The notes beneath the pieces are model-generated. The model did no database searches, was not told the DNA's origin, and saw only the letters and a program-made list of their open reading frames with translations. DNA of 7,034 bases from positions 1 to 7,034 of the forward strand of contig CACZON010000248.1 in NCBI GenBank assembly GCA_902782805.1, written 5' to 3'. Shown here one piece after another: positions 5,634 to 7,034 of the stretch. The stretch is from Oscillospiraceae bacterium. GTDB lineage: Bacteria > Bacillota > Clostridia > Oscillospirales > Acutalibacteraceae. Within the stretch, counting starts at the first letter, position 1, and each line of letters starts with the position of its first letter. A program made the position numbers and the translations under genes.

Positions 5634-6686
5634 ATGGCGAAAAACATTTCTTATTCCTACGTTCCGGATCACGGCTGGACGGGCAAGAGCTTTTCGATCG
5701 CCCACGACCCGGTATCGCTCTCTGAGATCACGCTCGAGCTCGCGCCGCGCGGCAAAGATCCCTTCTTCGTTCCGGTCAAGAGCGTTGAAGAAAAGGACGG
5801 CAGCCTGCTGATCACGCCCGAAGAATTCAACTACCGCGGAAACTGGACCCTGACCGTAGGCGCCGACCGTTACACCCGCAAGGAGATGGACGAGGAGAGC
5901 GTTGAGGGCATGGAAGTTTTCGAGCCGCGCAAGGAAGGCAACGTCCTCTACCGGATCTATACGCCGAAGGCCTCCGGCCCGCGCCCGATGATCCTCTTCC
6001 TCCACGGCGGCGGCAACGGCGGCACGGACAACATCACCCATATCGCCGCGGACTACGGCTGCAGCCAGTTCGCCCAGAAATATCCGGATTTCTATATCAT
6101 GGCCCCGATGGCCCCCGAGCGCGATCTTTCCGTGACGCTCAGAAACTTCGGCAAACAGGATTTCGCACACAGCGATCAGACGGGTAAATTCGGCTGGTAC
6201 CGCGAATACCTCGCGGAGATCTGCGATCTGATCCGCGGCATGATCGCCGAAGGAAAAGTCGACCGCCGGAGAATCTACGTAACCGGTATGTCGATGGGCG
6301 GCGCCGGCACGCTGCGCGCGATGAGCGTCGGTTCCGATCTGTTTGCGGCGGCGGTTCCGATCTGCCCCTCGATGACGCCTGAAACCTTCAACATCCTCAA
6401 AGGCCTTACGAAGTCGAAGCTCTGGATCGCAACGGCTTACGTCGATCATACGATCTATCGTCATAAATACATCGTCGACGGCGTTCTCGCGCTGCGCGAT
6501 GCGGGCAACAAGAATGTTCATCTGACGCTCTACAGCCCCGAGGAATTCGCAAAGTACGATATCGCGACCGATCCGAACCTGACGTATCCCGAGCTCTTCT
6601 CGCAGAACCACATGGCGTGGGTGCCCACTTATCACGACGAACACGGCATCATGAGCTGGCTCACGGAACAGGTCTTCGACCTCTGA
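5634..6686 (+). CDS. Alpha/beta-hydrolase (PHB-depolymerase/prolyl-oligopeptidase-like esterase) with extra N-terminal domain
   Basis: A 350-residue protein with two parts. Residues 1 to about 100 are rich in alternating beta-type segments (SEITLEL, GNWTLTV) and look like a small beta domain with no catalytic motif. Residues 103-350 form an alpha/beta-hydrolase: YRIYTPK, oxyanion loop FLHGGGNGG (122-130), the nucleophile elbow GMSMGG with Ser220, a probable acid Asp271 in AYVDHT, and the catalytic His326 in NHMAWVPTY followed by a terminal SWL helix. This layout matches the esterase/PHB-depolymerase-like hydrolases often found next to carbohydrate-degrading genes; their substrates include acetyl or feruloyl esters, but none is proven here. 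It is not a close paralogue of the two upstream esterases. No signal peptide is visible, so it is probably cytoplasmic. GTGAGGA about 7 nt upstream supports the start. It has its own strong promoter and terminator, so it is monocistronic. Confidence 0.88.
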   Translation: MAKNISYSYVPDHGWTGKSFSIAHDPVSLSEITLELAPRGKDPFFVPVKSVEEKDGSLLITPEEFNYRGNWTLTVGADRYTRKEMDEESVEGMEVFEPRKEGNVLYRIYTPKASGPRPMILFLHGGGNGGTDNITHIAADYGCSQFAQKYPDFYIMAPMAPERDLSVTLRNFGKQDFAHSDQTGKFGWYREYLAEICDLIRGMIAEGKVDRRRIYVTGMSMGGAGTLRAMSVGSDLFAAAVPICPSMTPETFNILKGLTKSKLWIATAYVDHTIYRHKYIVDGVLALRDAGNKNVHLTLYSPEEFAKYDIATDPNLTYPELFSQNHMAWVPTYHDEHGIMSWLTEQVFDL

Positions 6687-6703
6687 TTGCCGGGAAACGG
6701 TCC

Positions 6704-6738
6704 ATCCTCTGCCTCGAACCGGGGCAGAGGATTTTTTT
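6704..6738 (+). terminator. Strong intrinsic terminator after the third esterase
   Basis: A 12-bp stem (6704-6715 with 6721-6732, one U-G pair) has the core CCTCTGCC/GGCAGAGG and a 5-nt loop. The T-run at 6732-6738 follows directly. It lies 17 nt after the TGA and closes the monocistronic unit. Confidence 0.93.
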
Positions 6739-6747
6739 CGCGCGACC

Positions 6748-6777
6748 TTGAAAAAGGCGAAGCCGCTGCGCTATAAT
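6748..6777 (+). promoter_or_regulatory. Sigma-A promoter for the final gene
   Basis: TTGAAA (6748-6753, 5/6 match) and a perfect TATAAT (6772-6777) are separated by 18 nt. It begins 9 nt after the terminator T-run and ends 31 nt before the next start codon, so the leader is only about 25 nt. Confidence 0.87.
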
Positions 6778-6808
6778 GGAAAAAAGAACAGGATTGGGAT
6801 GTGAAACG

Positions 6809-7034
6809 ATGAATTCAGTTGGAAATACGTTCTCTTTCGGTTGTGAAGTATCTCTGATCGAATGGCTTCAGAACACGATTACGGGCGGCATTGCGGCGTT
6901 CGTCTCGGCGATGTCGGCGTTCGGCGAGGAACTGATGCTGATCATGATCCTCAGCTTCATCTATTTCGGCTACGATAAAAAGATGGGGAGATACGTCGGC
7001 CTGAATCTTCTGCTGGTCAACGTATTCTGCCCGA
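6809..7034 (+). CDS. Probable PAP2-family membrane phosphatase, N-terminal part (cut by window end)
   Basis: Seventy-five codons are visible. The reading starts at ATG 6809; the nearby ATG 6799 and GTG 6801 run into stops within a few codons. The N-terminus carries IEWLQNTI (16-24), then FGEELMLIMILSFIYFGYDKKMG (38-60, given as a position range: a Glu-Glu start, a hydrophobic helix, then Tyr-Asp-Lys-Lys), and a second hydrophobic stretch from about 63. This order, a leading amphipathic WLQ helix and a GEE membrane helix ending in a D/N-K-K loop, is typical of the start of clostridial PAP2 phosphatases, integral membrane enzymes that act on lipid or undecaprenyl phosphates. The catalytic KxxxxxxRP, PSGH and SRxxxxxH motifs would lie past the window end, so the assignment is provisional. 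The ribosome-binding site is weak (GGG about 10 nt upstream). It is a separate unit with its own promoter. Confidence 0.65.
   Translation, partial: MNSVGNTFSFGCEVSLIEWLQNTITGGIAAFVSAMSAFGEELMLIMILSFIYFGYDKKMGRYVGLNLLLVNVFCP

Noticed and set aside
5628..6644. Antisense open reading frame (338 codons) opposite the third esterase
   Set aside because: A shadow of a strongly biased sense gene; no promoter or ribosome-binding site on that strand.

Overview
The window reads like a chromosome segment of a moderately GC-rich, anaerobic Firmicute, most plausibly an uncultured gut or rumen Clostridia-type bacterium. This is inferred from strong AGGAGG-type Shine-Dalgarno sites, sigma-A-like promoters (TTGACA/TATAAT), U-tract hairpin terminators, a desulfoferrodoxin, and a PAP2-like membrane protein start of the kind seen in clostridia. 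Every supported gene is on the + strand. No tRNA, rRNA, CRISPR array, insertion sequence or integrase was seen.

Layout. Positions 1-848 hold the 3' end of a desulfoferrodoxin (superoxide reductase) gene and a small double zinc-ribbon protein, closed by a strong terminator. Positions 867-2578 hold a promoter and a tightly coupled pair of paralogous cytoplasmic alpha/beta-hydrolase esterases, 2 nt apart. A structured 168-nt gap (2579-2746) carries an 11-nt direct repeat and competing pairings. Positions 2747-4348 encode a 533-residue protein with an N-terminal SLOG-type Rossmann domain and four predicted membrane helices, resembling SLOG/SLATT conflict-system proteins; a terminator follows. Positions 4424-5497 encode an amidohydrolase of the EF0837/COG3964 type. 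A near-consensus promoter at 5542-5569 drives a third, unrelated serine hydrolase with an extra N-terminal domain (5634-6686), followed by a strong terminator. A final promoter (6748-6777) precedes the start of a probable PAP2-family membrane protein cut by the window end.

How the parts fit. The first unit looks like oxygen-stress housekeeping. The centre is rich in hydrolases: three serine esterases and one metallohydrolase, all without visible signal peptides, which suggests intracellular removal of acyl or similar groups from imported compounds. That link is an inference from proximity, because terminators and promoters divide the region into several transcription units. The SLOG-membrane protein is the most interesting gene. 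Its architecture suggests a nucleotide-ligand sensor joined to a membrane effector, but no nucleotide synthetase or other defence partner lies in this window, so any immune role is a hypothesis.
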